DNA from: Deltaproteobacteria bacterium
GTDB lineage: Bacteria > Desulfobacterota > Desulfarculia > Adiutricales > Adiutricaceae
Length of the DNA: 58,747 nt
NCBI GenBank assembly: GCA_031264015.1
Contig: JAISET010000254.1
Span: 1 to 58,747, forward strand
Direction of reading: 5' to 3'
Below are positions 1 to 8,426 of this stretch, in pieces (positions within the stretch are counted from its first letter, which is position 1; every line of letters starts with the position of its first letter). The notes below the pieces were generated by a model. That model was given only the letters and a program-made list of their open reading frames with translations. It was not told where the DNA came from and searched no databases. The position numbers and the translations under genes are program-made.

Positions 1-349
1 GGGGGCCGCTCGAAAGAGCGGTCCCCGCCGCGAACGGTTCCGGGCGGAAAACCCGCGGCATCGAGATTTTTTGTCAAAACCGCGGAAAAAATTATTTGGC
101 GCCCGTCTATGGATAAAGATTGCATTTTGAGAGATAAATAGTGAATTTAATTGAAAAAGACGGTTTAAACTTTCTCTGGAATCGGACGCCCGAGGAGGGG
201 CGCGGCCGCGAAAAGTCGCGGGAGGGGCGCGGCGCTTTTCGAAAAAAAATTGGACTTCGGGGACAGTTTGCGCTATAATAATAAGTTCTGGAAACGAGCC
301 CGTCCCCCGGCCTGCCCGCCGGCGGCGGACTTGTTTGGACGCAAGTCTT
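1..349. other. Intergenic leader before tRNA-Pro
   Basis: No convincing gene. Bases 1-26 form a strong hairpin: a GGGG plus CCGCTC arm, a GAAA loop, then GAGCGG and CCCC with one bulged T. It may be the terminator or 3' end of a gene outside the window. A GC-rich stretch with a long G/A run follows, then the tRNA promoter. Reading frames here lack coding character. Confidence 0.6.
250..279 (+). promoter_or_regulatory. Sigma70-type promoter of tRNA-Pro
   Basis: TTGGAC at 250-255, an 18-bp spacer and a perfect TATAAT at 274-279, about 70 bp upstream of the tRNA. The -10 is consensus and the -35 is partial. Position and strand fit tRNA-Pro transcription. Confidence 0.55.
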
Positions 350-883
<534 letters not shown>

Positions 884-1117
884 ATGGCCGACGACGTTGA
901 AACCGGGCGCCTGGTCGCCCGCATACCCGCGCTAAAACCCTATGTCGACTCCGGCGAGTGGGGCCGGATGAGCCATCTGGAAAGACGCTGGCTCCTTCAG
1001 GAGCTTAACCCCCTGGACAGGGAAGATCTCCTAATGCTCCAAAAAATGCAGGACGACATCTTCCGCCGCATGGACGAAATCTCGGCCGAGATGGCGCTCA
1101 AGAAAAATCCAACTTGA
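884..1117 (+). CDS. Small hypothetical protein (77 aa)
   Basis: Not recognised. The ATG at 884 is preferred over an upstream in-frame start at 824 because GGAGGA lies just before it and the protein then begins MADDVETG. The product is charged and predicted helical, containing LERRWLLQELNP and DDIFRRMDEIS, with no signal peptide or membrane segment, so it is probably cytosolic. Its 3' end overlaps by 20 bp the 3' end of the convergent ADP-ribosyltransferase-like gene. Base composition matches the GC-rich core genome, unlike that neighbour. Confidence 0.6.
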   Translation: MADDVETGRLVARIPALKPYVDSGEWGRMSHLERRWLLQELNPLDREDLLMLQKMQDDIFRRMDEISAEMALKKNPT

Positions 1118-1730
1118 AATAATGGTTCGGCTCCACTGTTTTTTCCACTTCCGACAGCTTGACGATGTGTCTTCCCATATCGTCAATGGCGACGGATTTG
1201 ATTTTTGCCCTCGACAGGTGGGGGGTCACCGTCCATTCATGTTCCAAATGAGGGCTTAAAACTTGCCCGTCAATTCCCTTGTCGGTTCTAATTTGGAAAA
1301 TAACCCCATGACTATCAAGGCTGGAAAAATGTTCCGCTGTAGATTTGTCAGATGAGAAAGGATATGAGCCCCCTGCAAACTCTATCACCGAAAGGTTTTT
1401 ATTCTTTCCGACCAGATTTTCCAGCAGTTCATTCAAGGAAAGCGGCGATTTTTGGTCGGGGTTCAACAGGTCCGTCTTTTCATCCGTACGACTTATCCCT
1501 CTGCAAAGCTGCTTTTTCCGCGTCAGTCCCAGTTCGGTCAGGGACTTGTGGCCCGCTTCCCTAATTTCTAAATATCTGTCCACCTCGGGAGGCATGTCAG
1601 TTTTTTTCAATCGGGAGTCTCGTGTCTCCGCGTTTAACTCATCTATATAAATATCGCTTTCCATGGGCTTCGACGCCAGATATGCTTCACCCGGCGTCAA
1701 ATATCGCATGCGCCGGAAGCTTGACGTCAT
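1098..1730 (-). CDS. Putative mono-ADP-ribosyltransferase (R-S-E class)
   Basis: A 210-aa protein of lower GC than its surroundings. Three features in the right order match the R-S-E class of ADP-ribosyltransferases: LCRGIS with R77; FSSDKSTAEHFS with S126-S127; and EHE (E163, E165) followed by WTVTP and a basic/hydrophobic strand (AKIKSV). In that family the Arg positions NAD, the Ser stabilises the site and the ExE glutamates catalyse transfer. The catalytic region occupies residues 70-185. There is no signal peptide or transmembrane segment, so delivery would need another route. The ATG overlaps the stop of the preceding gene (ATGA, 1727-1730), indicating translational coupling. Family assignment rests on motif reading alone; activity and target are unknown. 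It could be a toxin, an effector or a phage-borne enzyme. Confidence 0.55.
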   Translation of the reverse strand: MTSSFRRMRYLTPGEAYLASKPMESDIYIDELNAETRDSRLKKTDMPPEVDRYLEIREAGHKSLTELGLTRKKQLCRGISRTDEKTDLLNPDQKSPLSLNELLENLVGKNKNLSVIEFAGGSYPFSSDKSTAEHFSSLDSHGVIFQIRTDKGIDGQVLSPHLEHEWTVTPHLSRAKIKSVAIDDMGRHIVKLSEVEKTVEPNHYFKLDFS

Positions 1731-2359
1731 CTCTTTTTTTGAGAAGCGTTAAGATCGTCACCCGTTAAATTATTTTCCAAACACTCGTCGACGACCTCGA
1801 TTTCATCGTTTGAGCCGCCGCGTGAAATATCGGTCTTCTTCCCTGAGTTGATGTTCCATAATTTCATGCCGGTTTCGAGGCTAACCCGGCTCGGAGCCTC
1901 CTCCTTCGTCTCGCCTTCCCTTGGCTTAATTCCCAATAAATTCGCCCTTATGTTTATCTCATTCCGTCTTTGAAGCTCTTCCTCGTATTTTGCCGGCGGC
2001 TTGCCCGGCAAAAGATTGTCGGCGCGGACGGCCTTGAGCTCGTCGTCGGTCGGCCTCTCCCGTTGCTCCCCGGTCATGCGCGCGACGTCTATGGGTCGGC
2101 CCGGCCGCCAGTCCAAAGGCGGCCCCCGGCTGGCCGCCGCCTCGCCGCCGGCCCTCGGAAGATCTTCCTTGGCGGCCTCCCCGCCCCGGGCCCGGTCGGC
2201 GTCACCCCCGCGATTCGCCATGGCCTCCGCCTCGGCCGAGAACTGGTTCGTCTGGTTTATGGCGTTCATATAGGCCGCCTCCGGGATGACGCCGCCCATG
2301 GTCCCGAGGTTGGCCGCGTCTTCGGGGCGCGCCAGGGAGCGCTCCATTATCCGCTTCAT
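1727..2359 (-). CDS. Hypothetical protein coupled to the ADP-ribosyltransferase
   Basis: Not recognised. A 210-aa reading from the ATG at 2359. Coding-like sequence continues upstream in frame to about 2580 without a good start, so the true N-terminus may be longer or lost. Alanine-, glutamate- and arginine-rich, largely polar, with no signal peptide or membrane helix. Tracts such as AINQTNQFSAEAEAMANRG suggest helices, and the C-terminal third is less GC-rich. It shares a 4-bp stop/start overlap with the downstream ADP-ribosyltransferase-like gene, so the two are probably made together, perhaps as carrier, chaperone or antidote plus enzyme. That relation is inference from context only. Confidence 0.4.
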   Translation of the reverse strand: MKRIMERSLARPEDAANLGTMGGVIPEAAYMNAINQTNQFSAEAEAMANRGGDADRARGGEAAKEDLPRAGGEAAASRGPPLDWRPGRPIDVARMTGEQRERPTDDELKAVRADNLLPGKPPAKYEEELQRRNEINIRANLLGIKPREGETKEEAPSRVSLETGMKLWNINSGKKTDISRGGSNDEIEVVDECLENNLTGDDLNASQKKR

Positions 2360-2690
2360 TTCGGCGTCGGGCGCCGTCTTGAGCTTGTGATTTTCCAGGT
2401 GCCTGACCGCGTCGGGGCCCCCCGGGCAGACGCCCTTAAGGGGGTTCCCGTCCCGTCCCCGGTCGGGCGGGTTCCCGGCTATTATGGACGCCGTCCCCGC
2501 CTCGCCCTTGGTCCGCCGGGCGGCCGTCTGCTCCTCGGTCGGCCTCCGAGCCCGGCGGCGGCATTGATAATGGCGCCAAAATGGATATAATGAGCGGGTT
2601 AATAACAGATCATGCTGACCGGACGGCGTCTCCGGGGCCCGGGACGGGAGTCCCGCCCGCGGGCGGGGGCCGAGGGCGGCCGGGTCTCGT
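2360..2690. other. Spacer between two divergent unknown genes
   Basis: The part up to about 2580 still has coding character in the minus-strand frame of the neighbouring gene. Bases 2570-2615 are locally AT-richer and may hold divergent promoters. No clear -35/-10 pair was identified. Confidence 0.35.
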
Positions 2691-3662
2691 TTGAAGTTTG
2701 TATTGGGCGGCGGGCGGCCGTCGGGAGGACCAGCGGGGGGGACGGAGGAAAGAAAGAATGTCCGCGCCGAGCCGGGGAAGGTCTTGAAGCGGCGCCGCGG
2801 GGACGAGGCCCGGGTCGCGGCCGACATCCAGGGGCTGGTCGCCACCCTGCGGCCGCGGCCGCGCGAGACGACCCGCCTCGGCCCCGACCCGGTGGCCGGG
2901 GTGGTCGTCCGGGGCTCGAAAAGCATTTTGGCGGGCCGGGAGGAATTTTCCCACCAGGCCGGCCAGCGCCGCCTGGCGGGCTTCTCCAAGCCAACCTTCA
3001 ACTGCTTTTTCATCCCCCCGCCCGAGCGGCCTTTCTTGTCGGCGGCCCCGGAGACCGACCCCCGGCTTCCGGCCGGGCTGACCTTGGAAATTCCGCCGGG
3101 GAACGACGCCCGGGCGTCAGGGCGGATTTTTTGGGCGGGGGACGCCGGCCTGGTCATGCCGGACCGCCTCAGGCGGCTGACGGAATTATTGGACGGCAGG
3201 GCGGACATCCCCGTCCCGGCCCCGCTGGTCGTCAGGGAGATCCACCGCGGGCCCCTGGCCGGGAAAATGGCCGGCCTGCTCAAAAACAGGCGGTTCGACC
3301 GGACCGGGACCGCCCGGATGGCCAGGGCCGTCTCCGGCCTCAAGGAAAATTACCAGGAGCCCCCGGGCGTCCCGCGCCTGGCCGCCGAGGCCAGCGCGGC
3401 CGGGCCGACCTTCCACAGCCGTTTCAAGCGCGCGACCTCCGCGAGCCCGCCGCGGTTCCAAAAGGAGCCGCGCCCGCGCGAGGCCCGTAAAATAATGATC
3501 GCCGACGGCGTCGACGAGGCCTCCCGGGCGGTCGGCCGCGAAAGCGCCGGCCAGTTTGTCAGGGAGCATAAAAGACAGTTCGGCGAGCCGCCGCGGCAGG
3601 GCGCGCGGAAAATCCGCCCGGTTAATTTGGACAAAATGTCAAAATTCTCGAAAACCGCTTGA
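2691..3662 (+). CDS. Hypothetical basic protein (323 aa)
   Basis: Not recognised. The plus-strand frame has the strong third-position GC bias of the core genes, and the minus-strand frame opposite is a low-complexity shadow. The start is uncertain: TTG at 2691 is the first usable codon, but the first ~40 residues are low complexity, so a later start is possible. The product is Arg/Lys-rich (KRRRGDEARVAADIQ, LLKNRRFDRTGTARMARA) with an aromatic segment NCFFIPPPERPF near the middle and a basic C-terminus. No signal peptide or membrane helix. A role with nucleic acid is possible but unsupported. Confidence 0.4.
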   Translation: MKFVLGGGRPSGGPAGGTEERKNVRAEPGKVLKRRRGDEARVAADIQGLVATLRPRPRETTRLGPDPVAGVVVRGSKSILAGREEFSHQAGQRRLAGFSKPTFNCFFIPPPERPFLSAAPETDPRLPAGLTLEIPPGNDARASGRIFWAGDAGLVMPDRLRRLTELLDGRADIPVPAPLVVREIHRGPLAGKMAGLLKNRRFDRTGTARMARAVSGLKENYQEPPGVPRLAAEASAAGPTFHSRFKRATSASPPRFQKEPRPREARKIMIADGVDEASRAVGRESAGQFVREHKRQFGEPPRQGARKIRPVNLDKMSKFSKTA

Positions 3663-3715
3663 AAAACTAAAGTCCGCGGGATTTTTACAGTTTCCGGCAG
3701 GCAGGGCGCGCCGTC

Positions 3716-4399
3716 ATGACTTCCAAAACCCAAAAATGTCTCGTCGGCTCCACGGAAGCCGCCCCCACGAAAACCGAGGCCGGCGAGCCCGACGTCCCCG
3801 GCCGCGACTCCGAGGAGGCCGCGGCTTTGGAGCTCATGGGCGGGACGGCCGAGTGGGCGCTCTCGGACGGGGTTCCGCATGTCGTCTCGCTAAAATTGAC
3901 AAAGTCGTCGGGCGGGACTTTCTCATTTTCCGGGTTTCCGTATCTTGAAACGCTCGCGGTCGACAACCTCGCCATCAACAGACTGGACGTCTCTCAAAAC
4001 GCCGCCCTGGCCGCGTTGGATTGTTCCGGCAACTCTTTAAAGGAGCTCGATGTCTCCAAAAACACTTCGCTGACCTGTTTGGAGGCCTCGAACAACGAGT
4101 TGGAGGAGCTGGACCTGACAAATAACCCCGTCCTGAAAGATCTTTTCGTCTCCTACAACAGACTGGCCAGTCTGGATCTCTCCGGCAACCCCGCTTTGAG
4201 GCGCGTCGACGTCAGGGACAACAAGTTGAAGAAACTTGACCTCTCCAAAAACGTCGGCCTGCGGTCTCTCGACGTCTTTCACAACAAAATCGCGGAGCTT
4301 GATCTATCCAATAATTGCGAGCTGGTCGATTATCATCTCGACTTCGACCACATTGTCAGGCTGACGACGCCCGGAAAGGCCGCGGAGGAGGGCGAGTGA
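3716..4399 (+). CDS. Leucine-rich repeat protein
   Basis: A 227-aa protein with about six consecutive ~21-residue leucine-rich repeats from about residue 80 to 210. The unit pattern is L-x-x-L-D-(V/L)-S-x-N-x-x-L, for example LKELDVSKN, LEELDLTNN, LASLDLSGN and LKKLDLSKN. This is the repeat type of bacterial internalin-like and effector-like LRR proteins, which form solenoids that bind partner proteins. The ~70-residue N-terminus is acidic and polar, and no signal peptide is visible, so cellular location is unclear. Start ATG follows a GGCAGGG-like ribosome site. It lies alone between an unknown gene and a long AT-rich spacer. Confidence 0.8.
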   Translation: MTSKTQKCLVGSTEAAPTKTEAGEPDVPGRDSEEAAALELMGGTAEWALSDGVPHVVSLKLTKSSGGTFSFSGFPYLETLAVDNLAINRLDVSQNAALAALDCSGNSLKELDVSKNTSLTCLEASNNELEELDLTNNPVLKDLFVSYNRLASLDLSGNPALRRVDVRDNKLKKLDLSKNVGLRSLDVFHNKIAELDLSNNCELVDYHLDFDHIVRLTTPGKAAEEGE

Positions 4400-4753
4400 G
4401 GCCGGGCCGGGGCGGCCGCGCCCGGCCGGGGAGGGGTGCCCGCCCTGTTTTTTTCCCTTGGCTGAGACCATAAAGTGTGTTAACTTGACCACGACCGAAT
4501 GGTTCGGTTTTTCATTTTTTTTGCCGATCATTTTATGTCAGAGTAATGACTTTAAGCTGTTGTTGTTTAGTCGCGGCTTCGATAAATAATTCGAAAATAA
4601 ACAATTTAGTCTTATAGCGATATTTTAGATCCAATAATGTGTATAGTAAAAGTGATAGTTGATTATAATTCTCTTAAAAATAATTTTTTCTAATGATCTG
4701 GTTCCTAAAAATTGCTGGAACTTATTTTAAGTCGTCAGTTTCTGTAATAGAGG
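4400..4753. other. AT-rich spacer upstream of the cyclophilin gene
   Basis: After ~60 bp of GC-rich trailer the sequence becomes strongly AT-rich (about 4485-4750) with no open frame of coding character. It probably carries the promoter of the gene at 4805; no single -35/-10 pair stands out. Confidence 0.45.
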
Positions 4754-4776
4754 TTAAAGACGTCGCGCGTCTTTAA
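4754..4776 (+). repeat. 9-bp inverted repeat just upstream of ppi
   Basis: A perfect inverted repeat: TTAAAGACG (4754-4762), 5-nt spacer TCGCG, CGTCTTTAA (4768-4776), ending 28 bp before the start codon at 4805. It could be an operator or an mRNA hairpin controlling the cyclophilin gene. There is no T-tract typical of a terminator beyond TTTAG. Confidence 0.5.
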
Positions 4777-4804
4777 TTTAGTTCAACCCGCTCAAAGGTA
4801 CAAC

Positions 4805-5377
4805 ATGGAAAAGAGTCTGAGCATGATCCATCTCGTCGCAATCGTTTGTCTGGCCGGGCTGCTTCTTTTCGCCGCCTCCCCCCTGAGGGCCCAGGAGGCG
4901 ACCGAGGCCCCCAAGAGAACCAAGCTGGTCTTCGACACCACCATGGGCTCCTTCACCGTGGAGACCTACGACGACCTGGCCCCGGAGACGTCGCAAAATT
5001 TCATCTCCCTGGCCCAAAAGAAATTTTATGACGGCACCGTCTTCCACCGGGTCATCAGGGACTTCATGATCCAGGGCGGCGACCCCGAGGGCACCGGCAG
5101 GGGCGGCCCCGGCTACCAGATCAAGGACGAGTTCGGACCCGGCCTGAGCCACAACGAGCCCGGCATCCTGTCCATGGCCAACGCCGGCCCGAACACCGGC
5201 GGCTCCCAGTTCTTCATCACCCTGGTGCCCACCGACTGGCTGAACGGCCGCCACGCCGTCTTCGGACACGTGGTCGAGGGCATGGAGGTGGTCGAGGCCA
5301 TCGGCGAGACCCCCACCGGCGCCCAAGATCGTCCGCAGACCGAGGTCAAGATCAACTCCCTGACCGTGGTCGAGTAG
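4805..5377 (+). CDS. Cyclophilin-type peptidyl-prolyl cis-trans isomerase, exported
   Basis: A 190-aa enzyme that catalyses cis-trans isomerisation of Xaa-Pro bonds and assists folding. Residues 1-30 form a signal peptide with hydrophobic core LVAIVCLAGLLLF and likely AxA-type cleavage at LRAQ, so it should act in the periplasm (PpiA-like role). The rest is one complete cyclophilin domain: FHRVIRDFMIQGG (catalytic Arg/Phe/Gln), SMANAGPNTGGSQFFIT and WLNGRHAVFG. Length is typical. Start ATG at 4805, with a second ATG (Met7) inside the signal sequence as an alternative. Followed by a convincing terminator. Confidence 0.93.
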   Translation: MEKSLSMIHLVAIVCLAGLLLFAASPLRAQEATEAPKRTKLVFDTTMGSFTVETYDDLAPETSQNFISLAQKKFYDGTVFHRVIRDFMIQGGDPEGTGRGGPGYQIKDEFGPGLSHNEPGILSMANAGPNTGGSQFFITLVPTDWLNGRHAVFGHVVEGMEVVEAIGETPTGAQDRPQTEVKINSLTVVE

Positions 5378-5418
5378 CCCCGGCCCCATGGTTTCCGGCC
5401 CCCCGGCCCTTTGTTCCG

Positions 5419-5440
5419 GCCCGGCGTTTTTTCGCCGGGC
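5419..5440 (+). repeat. Perfect 8-bp hairpin with T6 loop
   Basis: GCCCGGCG (5419-5426), TTTTTT loop, CGCCGGGC (5433-5440), ~40 bp after the cyclophilin stop. No T-tract follows, so it may protect the mRNA 3' end rather than terminate. Confidence 0.55.
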
Positions 5441-5456
5441 GCGGGGCGCCCAAAAT

Positions 5457-5515
5457 AAAAAGCCCGCCGCCGGCTGAAACCGACCTTGTCGGCGACGCCC
5501 GGGGCGGGTTTTTCT
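5457..5515 (+). terminator. Rho-independent terminator after the cyclophilin gene
   Basis: Stem GCCCGCC (5462-5468) pairs with GGCGGGT (5503-5509), with further pairing inside, followed by TTTTTCTTTTT. The A-run before the left arm makes it a candidate bidirectional terminator. Confidence 0.7.
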
Positions 5516-5689
5516 TTTTCGACGAACCGTCCCGGACGGCCGAAGGCGGGATTTCGTCGGCTTGACAAGGAAAAGCGGGCTGGACGGGGCGGGACGACGC
5601 AAATTTGTTTCGGCCCGCCCGCCCGGCTTTTTCAAGACGGCCTCGTTTTTGCCCGGCAAGGCGGGGCCGGCTTCCCGGAGGAAACGCCG

Positions 5690-6085
5690 ATGAAAAAAAT
5701 TCTGGCCCCGCTGGTCCTCTGCGCGTTCGCCGTCATGGTCTGGGGCGCCTCCTCGTCCGCGGAGACGGCGGATATAGCGGCGACCGCCAATTTCGAGGGC
5801 GTCTGGCGAACGGAAGGCGGCGAGATCGTCATCAAAAATCAGTCCGCCCAGTTGTTCGAGTTCTCTTTCCACGGCTACTCGGAGTCGGGAAACACGGGCG
5901 AGCTCGAGGGCGTCGCCGTCGTCACAAGCTTCAACACCGCGGTTTACAAAAACAAGAACGAGTACGACGGCAGAATTGCCGAGGTGACGTTCAATGCAGT
6001 GAACGGGACTCTCGTCGTGGATGAGGCGAACTCTTTCGGGCTGTTCGGCATGGGAGTCTACATCAGCGGCATGTACAAAAAATAA
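5690..6085 (+). CDS. Small exported protein of unknown function (131 aa)
   Basis: The start at ATG 5690 follows GGAGGAAAC and gives a classical signal peptide: MKK, hydrophobic LAPLVLCAFAVMVWGAS, likely cleavage after SSAE or ETA. The mature part (~105 aa) is beta-rich: FEGVWRTEGGEIVIKN, GNTGELEGVAVV, NGTLVVDEAN, GVYISGMYKK. It resembles small single-domain periplasmic beta-barrel-like proteins that often carry a cysteine pair; this one has no cysteine after the signal region. Function not known. It is preceded by the cyclophilin terminator, so it is probably a single-gene unit. Confidence 0.7.
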   Translation: MKKILAPLVLCAFAVMVWGASSSAETADIAATANFEGVWRTEGGEIVIKNQSAQLFEFSFHGYSESGNTGELEGVAVVTSFNTAVYKNKNEYDGRIAEVTFNAVNGTLVVDEANSFGLFGMGVYISGMYKK

Positions 6086-6165
6086 CGGCCGCGGCGGCCC
6101 CGCCCGCTCTTTTTTTCGGCCCCGGGAAGATTTTTAGGCCCCGGCGTCTTTTCCAGGCTCCGGGG

Positions 6166-7023
6166 CTATTTTTGGCCTCGCCGGCCCGGCTGTTTTTTGG
6201 CCATGGGCAGGGTGAGGTTCATGCTGCCGGTGCGGTAGGCCAGGAGGTCTACGGCCGAGTAGAGGAAGCCTATCTCCTTGAACCTCCCGGCCACCTGGAG
6301 GCGGGTCTCGGGCTCCATGAGGATCTTCAAGCTCTCGTCGTCCGCCTCGATCCTGGCCAGGTCCCCGCCGTCGTGAAACCTGACCCGGACCTGTTTGAGG
6401 CCCTTCTCCAACAAAAAGCTCTCCGCCAGGTCTATTTTTTTGAGCCTCTCGGCGGTGATTTTCTCCCCGTAGGGAAACCTGGAGGCCAGGCAGGCGAAGG
6501 AGGGCTTGTCCCAGGTGGCCAGGCCCATTTCCTTGGAGAGGATCCTGATCTCCTCCTTGCTGAGACCGGCCTGCCGCAGGGGGCTTTTGACGCCCAGCTC
6601 GCCGATGGCGACGAGCCCGGGGCGGTAGTCGCCCTCGTCGTCGGTGTTGGAGGCCTCGACCACGGCGTTCAGGCCCTCCTCCCTGGCCACCCGGCCGATC
6701 TTGCCGAAGAGCTCCTTTTTGCACAGATAGCAGCGGTCGGGCGGGTTGGAGGAGAAGCCCGGCAGGTCGAGCTCCTCCGAGTCGACCAGGACGTGCCTGA
6801 GCCCCAGCTCCCTGGCCATCCGGCCGGCGGCCTCCAGCTCCCTCCTGGGGAAGCTCTCCGAACATCCCGTGACCAGCACGGCGTGTTCGGAGAGATGCCT
6901 GGCGCAGACGGCCGCCAGGAAGCTGGAGTCAACCCCGCCGGAAAAGGCCACGGCCACGCTCCCCAGCTCGGCAAGCAGGCCGACCAGCCTTTCTTCCTTG
7001 GCGCGAATTTCCGGTGTCACCAT
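6166..7023 (-). CDS. larE: LarE-type ATP-dependent sulfur transferase
   Basis: A 285-aa PP-loop enzyme. LarE adenylates and inserts sulfur into a pyridinium nucleotide during nickel-pincer cofactor synthesis for lactate racemase-like enzymes. PP-loop SGGVDSS is at 28-34, NTDDEGDYRPG follows at 126-136, and CLASRFPYGEKIT at 178-190. Cysteines C98 and C101 (RCYLC) plus C178 make the three-cysteine set reported for iron-sulfur LarE proteins (Thermotoga type), rather than the single-cysteine sacrificial type. Start ATG at 7023 has AAAGGGA upstream and begins directly at the domain. larB and larC are not in the window. A restriction gene remnant runs into its 5' end from upstream on the same strand. 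Confidence 0.85.
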   Translation of the reverse strand: MVTPEIRAKEERLVGLLAELGSVAVAFSGGVDSSFLAAVCARHLSEHAVLVTGCSESFPRRELEAAGRMARELGLRHVLVDSEELDLPGFSSNPPDRCYLCKKELFGKIGRVAREEGLNAVVEASNTDDEGDYRPGLVAIGELGVKSPLRQAGLSKEEIRILSKEMGLATWDKPSFACLASRFPYGEKITAERLKKIDLAESFLLEKGLKQVRVRFHDGGDLARIEADDESLKILMEPETRLQVAGRFKEIGFLYSAVDLLAYRTGSMNLTLPMAKKQPGRRGQK

Positions 7024-8419
7024 AGTTTGAAGTCCCTTTCCTCGTCGCCGGGCGAATGTCGTCCCGCCCCCTCCGCCGCCCGGCCGGGGGGAGGGGGCGG
7101 GCGGCCGGCCGTTCGACGCCGGCGGCCCGGTCAATTATAGCACGGTTGACTTCTTCGAGGATCGTCGCGTTTATGCCGTAAATTTCATTCAAGTTCGCAT
7201 AAAGATTGTTAACGACAATATCAAGAAACGGCGCGATTTCGTAGATAGATGTGTTGTCGGTCAGGTTGTCGGAAACCGTGAAGGCTATGTCCATGAGCCT
7301 GTCTTTGACAGAATAAAGCCAGCAACGCGGCAAAACATCAAATTCCACTTTTGAGTCATTAAAAATTACAGTGTCGGTCGTCTTAAAATATCTTCGGTTA
7401 AGATCCGCATAATCATAGAGGGTTGCCTTCGCCTTGAAAAGGTGCAGTTGACTGAAAAATAGTCTTTTAAAATTTTCGTCCGAACCGGCTCGCAGAATGG
7501 GAACGTCGTTTAAAACAGCCCAGCTTTTACGTTTTATGTCGTTAGGTTTGAGGGATTTAAACAAATATTTCCGCCATAATTGTTTAACCACCACCGATAA
7601 TTTTCCGGTTGAATTGTAAAGTGAAGATATCTCGTTTACGTCATGATCAATCGCAACTTTGAAGAGTATTTTATAAAAATGATAATACGGCTTGTCATAG
7701 ACCATTTCTCCAGTCCCGCTGCTTTTGCGGTTCATTCCGATTTTCGTGATGATCTTCTCGTTCACGGTATTATTTAAAAAGTAGTCCAGTGCCTCGCGAT
7801 ATTTGTCCATCGATAAAAGTCTGGACAATATGATCTCGTCGATGCTGCCTTCCCCGTTCCTCAAACTGCGAATGGCTTCGACCATGGATGAGGTGTTATC
7901 GACGGTCGTGCAAAGAGGAAGTAAATATGTGAACTCATCATTTGTGAGGTGGCCAAGCTGCAAAAGAAAATATGCGAAAATTAGGAGGGGGCGGAAAGAA
8001 TTTCCCGAAACGTTGCAAGTCGTTTTTAACAACTGCTTTAAAAAAACAAAACTTACTGCTGGAATTTGCAGGGCGTTGTCGGAGTTGAAAACACCGCTGC
8101 GGGAAATACCGAGCAGCGCCCTACCGACGGACGTAATTTTTCGATCTTTGTCGATCAGCCCGATGTCGACAAGCCCGGACGTTTTTTCTCTGGCGTCTTT
8201 TTCTGGGTTTCTAGCGTCTCCTATAACGAATTTTGATTCCTTCAAAAAGTTGTAATAGTCTTTTTGCACATTTTTCCATGGTCTGACGTCGTTTCCTAAT
8301 TTGTCCCAAAAATCGTAGAGAAGGGAAAGCTGACGTTCAATCTTGTAATTGAAGTCGCCAGTCCTAAAACTTGTCGTCCCGATGGACCAGCAGAAACTTT
8401 TATATTTAAATCGTGCCAT
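6929..8419 (-). CDS. AlwI-like type IIS restriction endonuclease, C-terminus lost
   Basis: The frame is open from ATG 8419 to 6929, but only about 426 residues (8419 to ~7140) have the AT-rich composition and coding character of the operon. The last ~70 residues are R/P/G-rich and lie over the larE leader and first codons in another frame. The N-terminus (FCWSIGTTSFRT, then a REKTSGLVDIGLID/KITSVGRALLG winged-helix-like segment, then FLKQLLKT) matches the architecture of AlwI/BstNBI-family enzymes, whose PD-(D/E)XK catalytic domain lies C-terminal. That catalytic part is not visible, so nuclease activity is probably lost. It follows its methyltransferase by 7 bp, which supports a restriction role. 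Family assignment is moderate; truncation is clear from the composition break. Confidence 0.6.
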   Translation of the reverse strand: MARFKYKSFCWSIGTTSFRTGDFNYKIERQLSLLYDFWDKLGNDVRPWKNVQKDYYNFLKESKFVIGDARNPEKDAREKTSGLVDIGLIDKDRKITSVGRALLGISRSGVFNSDNALQIPAVSFVFLKQLLKTTCNVSGNSFRPLLIFAYFLLQLGHLTNDEFTYLLPLCTTVDNTSSMVEAIRSLRNGEGSIDEIILSRLLSMDKYREALDYFLNNTVNEKIITKIGMNRKSSGTGEMVYDKPYYHFYKILFKVAIDHDVNEISSLYNSTGKLSVVVKQLWRKYLFKSLKPNDIKRKSWAVLNDVPILRAGSDENFKRLFFSQLHLFKAKATLYDYADLNRRYFKTTDTVIFNDSKVEFDVLPRCWLYSVKDRLMDIAFTVSDNLTDNTSIYEIAPFLDIVVNNLYANLNEIYGINATILEEVNRAIIDRAAGVERPAARPLPPAGRRRGRDDIRPATRKGTSNYGDTGNSRQGRKAGRPACRAGERGRGLFRRG

Positions 8420-8426
8420 TATTACA

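Noticed and set aside
2360-3343. The N-terminal half of the long minus-strand frame upstream of the ADP-ribosyltransferase partner
   Set aside because: Beyond ~2590 it is R/P/S/G-rich and antisense to a frame with real codon bias, so the gene was cut at ATG 2359.
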